Assembly: GCF_002101965.1 (NCBI RefSeq)
Contig: NZ_LQQA01000036.1
Location: 1 to 64,000, forward strand
Reading direction: 5' to 3'
Length of the DNA: 64,000 bases
From: Mycolicibacterium wolinskyi
GTDB taxonomy: Bacteria > Actinomycetota > Actinomycetes > Mycobacteriales > Mycobacteriaceae
Shown here: one piece after another, positions 61,938 to 64,000 of the stretch
Layout of the letters: every line of letters starts with the position of its first letter
Position numbering within the stretch: position 1 is the first letter of the stretch
The notes under the pieces: model-generated
The model's database searches: none
What the model was told of the DNA's origin: nothing
Seen by the model: the letters and a program-made list of their open reading frames with translations, nothing else
Made by a program: the position numbers and the translations under genes

Positions 61938-62210
61938 ATGTCAAGCACTGCAAGGACCAAGCCGCAGTTTCGGCTGTTCGACATCCGCAACATCATCGGT
62001 GCGCTACTGGAGATCTACGGCGTGGTGTTGCTCATCGCGGGCCTCGTGCCGGCCGTACTGGCCGACCGTCACGAGGAGACGACCAACAATCGCGTCGACC
62101 TCTACATCGGAACCGACGCCAACTGGTGGGTCGGCGTGTGTCTGCTCGTCGTCGCCGCCGTCTTCTTCGCGTGGGCCTACCTGCGACCCGTCGACGACGA
62201 ACAGGGGTGA
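61938..62210 (+). CDS. small two-TM membrane protein downstream of the symporter
   Basis: A 90-aa protein with two hydrophobic helices (near residues 20-42 and 64-81), ending in an acidic cytoplasmic tail. It starts 13 bases after the symporter stop. It may be a partner subunit of the transporter; no known domain. Confidence 0.75.
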   Translation: MSSTARTKPQFRLFDIRNIIGALLEIYGVVLLIAGLVPAVLADRHEETTNNRVDLYIGTDANWWVGVCLLVVAAVFFAWAYLRPVDDEQG

Positions 62211-62219
62211 TCGCGGCGT

Positions 62220-62276
62220 CGAGAACAACGAAATGGTCGAAGTTTCATTGGGAGATCGACCTTTTCGTCGTTCTCG
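62220..62276. terminator. long hairpin between convergent genes
   Basis: A 21-base arm (62220-62240) pairs with 62256-62276 at 19 of 21 positions around a 15-base loop. It lies between two convergent gene ends and probably stops transcription from both sides, although no T run follows. Confidence 0.55.
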
Positions 62277-62282
62277 GTAGCG

Positions 62283-63947
62283 TTACGCGGAGCTGTCGGC
62301 GCTCTCGGTGGCGACCGACTTGGCCCAGCGATAGTCCGCTTTCCCGGCAGGGGAGCGGACGATCTTCGGCGCCCGGATGAACGCCTTCGGGATCTTGTAG
62401 CGCGCGATCGAACGCTGACACACCTCGACGAGTTCGTCGTCGCTGGCCGACGCGCCGTCGGCGAACTGCACGACCGCGACGACCTCGCTGCCCCAGCGTT
62501 CCGACGGCCGGCCCACGACCACGACGTCGTAGACGGCCGGATGCGCGGCCACCGCGCGTTCGACCTCCTCGACGAAGATCTTCTCGCCGCCGGAGTTGAT
62601 GGTGACCGAGTCGCGGCCCAGCAGCTGAATCCGCCCGTCGGGCAAGACATTTGCGCGATCACCCGGCACCGACCAGCGCACGCCGTCGATGGTGGGGAAG
62701 GTGCGCGCGGTCTTGGCCTCGTCACCGAGGTAGCCGAGCGGGATGAGGTCGCGGCGGGCCAGCCAGCCCCCACCTTCGCCCGGGCCGAGCACCCGGCTGA
62801 GATCCTCGGCGACCACGGCCGTGTCGGACTGCGGGTTGAACGTGGCGACATCGGTCTCGGCACCCGCGGTTGCGTACGTGCTCATCTGGGCGCCGGACTC
62901 CGACGCCCCGACCGCGTCGAGCAACATGAGATGCGGCAGCGCGGTCAGGATGCGTTCGCGCACGGTCGGTGACAGCGGGGCGCCGCCGTTGCTGATCGTC
63001 ACGAGGCCCGACAGGTCGTAATTGCCGGTCTCGATCTCGTCGAGCAGTGGCCGCGCGATCGCGTCGCCGACCACCGGAATGCTCAGCACCCGTTCACGTT
63101 CGGCGAGGCGCAGCGCGGCGTCGGGCTGCAACCGCACGACGTCGTCGGGTATGACCAGCCGCCCGCCCATCGTGATGGCGTTGTAGGCCGCCCACTGCGC
63201 GGCGCCGTGCATGAACGGCGGGATCATGAGCATCGACATCGCGCCCGCCGACGCGCGCGCCTTGTCCGCGAGTTCGTCGTACGAACTCAGGAATGTGTCG
63301 CTGCCGAACGGGCGCCCGCCCATCGAGGACAGGAAGATGTCGTGCTGGCGCCACAGCACGCCCTTGGGCATGCCGGTGGTGCCGCCCGTGTAGAGGATGT
63401 AGAGGTCGTCGCCGGACGGGGTCGGCATGTCCGCGGGCGCGGGCGTCGTCAGGATCGTCTCGTAGTCCACCGCGCCCGGCAGCAGCTCGTGCCCCGACTC
63501 GTCGGCGACCTGGATGAGCACCGCCAGATTCGGCAGCCGGTCGCGGATCGCGGCCACGCGCGGCGCGAACTCGGCGTTGTAGATCAGGGCGCGCGCATTC
63601 GAATCGGTCAGCAGATAGAGGAGTTCTTCCTCGACATAGCGGTAGCTGACGTTGAACGGGGCGACCCGGGCCCGGTAACTGCCGATCATCGACTCGAGGT
63701 ACTCGTTGCCGTTGCGCAGATAGATCCCGAGGTGGTCCTGCCCCGATTCGTGACCGGCCAGCGCAGCGCGCTCGGTGTGCGCGCCCAACCCGGCCGACAC
63801 CAGGTAGTGGGCGAAACCGTCGACGCGCGCGTCGAACTGCGAATAGCTCAACCGGCGGTCCCGCCACACCAGGAAGGTCTGATCGGGGATGGCGCGGGCC
63901 ACCGTTGAGAAGACTGTGGACAGGTCGAACGTCACATCACCGCTCAT
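62283..63947 (-). CDS. FadD-type acyl-CoA synthetase
   Basis: A 554-aa adenylate-forming enzyme. YTGGTTGMPKGVLWRQHD is the P-loop, MIPPFMHGAAQWAAYNAI is typical of the FadD17/FadD19-like class, and SPAGKADYRWAK carries the catalytic Lys. Members activate sterol side chains or fatty acids. ATG 63947 follows AGGAG. The exact substrate cannot be read from the sequence. Confidence 0.9.
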   Translation of the reverse strand: MSGDVTFDLSTVFSTVARAIPDQTFLVWRDRRLSYSQFDARVDGFAHYLVSAGLGAHTERAALAGHESGQDHLGIYLRNGNEYLESMIGSYRARVAPFNVSYRYVEEELLYLLTDSNARALIYNAEFAPRVAAIRDRLPNLAVLIQVADESGHELLPGAVDYETILTTPAPADMPTPSGDDLYILYTGGTTGMPKGVLWRQHDIFLSSMGGRPFGSDTFLSSYDELADKARASAGAMSMLMIPPFMHGAAQWAAYNAITMGGRLVIPDDVVRLQPDAALRLAERERVLSIPVVGDAIARPLLDEIETGNYDLSGLVTISNGGAPLSPTVRERILTALPHLMLLDAVGASESGAQMSTYATAGAETDVATFNPQSDTAVVAEDLSRVLGPGEGGGWLARRDLIPLGYLGDEAKTARTFPTIDGVRWSVPGDRANVLPDGRIQLLGRDSVTINSGGEKIFVEEVERAVAAHPAVYDVVVVGRPSERWGSEVVAVVQFADGASASDDELVEVCQRSIARYKIPKAFIRAPKIVRSPAGKADYRWAKSVATESADSSA

Positions 63948-64000
63948 GGCACTCCTGTGTGCATGGATTTTGGTGCCACGACCATACACCGGTCACATAG

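Overview
The window comes from a fast-growing mycobacterium of the Mycolicibacterium smegmatis type. The DNA is high in GC, GTG starts and 1-4 bp gene overlaps are frequent, and bases 204-17699 keep the gene order of M. tuberculosis Rv1691-Rv1713 (TPR protein, HAD phosphatase, tlyA, NAD kinase, recN, steA, mctB/steB, pyrG, NUDIX, xerD, parA-like, scpA, scpB, rluB, cmk, der). That block lies directly downstream of the 3' end of a 5S rRNA gene and its terminator. A long uninterrupted Icl2-type isocitrate lyase, an Ag85-like esterase and a CYP136-like P450 also point to Mycobacteriaceae. The species is inferred from these families; no search was run.

Layout: 1-119, end of an rRNA operon. 204-17699, conserved core for NAD, CTP and rRNA modification, septum-linked proteins and chromosome segregation, mostly one co-directional, tightly packed gene train. 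17689-20679, a PLP-dependent dehydratase and two TauE/SafE-type exporters with a 36-codon small ORF between them. 20760-20836, tRNA-Pro(GGG).

20792-31732 is a genomic island of about 10.9 kb inserted in the 3' part of that tRNA. It is bounded by 64-bp direct repeats that differ at one base. It has no recognisable integrase. It carries a 197-aa CxxC protein and a two-TM membrane protein; a minus-strand operon of an ImmA/IrrE-type metallopeptidase, a class III nucleotide-cyclase-like protein and a possible 80-aa third product; two large proteins I cannot assign; an AlbA_2 (Schlafen-type) protein; and a broken HNH endonuclease gene. The whole resembles a defence island. The cyclase-peptidase pair is the best candidate for an undescribed system of a Pycsar-like kind.

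31.7-46.6 kb is accessory chromosome: a HicB-like antitoxin running into the right repeat, a VOC protein, a CYP136-like P450 divergent from a TetR regulator with tandem palindromic sites between them, a three-gene MNIO (DUF692) operon whose first product is a membrane protein with a Cys/Gly-rich tail, two tandem secreted M15-like proteins, an acyltransferase, a catalase-related peroxidase with a cytochrome b561, and the isocitrate lyase.

46.6-53.1 kb holds a ureido/amide catabolic set (two MFS transporters, amidase, AllC-type hydrolase, LysR). 53.4-57.0 kb holds a mycobacterial envelope-type protein, an Ag85-like esterase and an acyl-CoA ligase. 57.1-62.2 kb is a galactose module (DeoR-galT-galK divergent from a solute:sodium symporter and a small membrane protein). 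The window ends with a FadD-type acyl-CoA synthetase.
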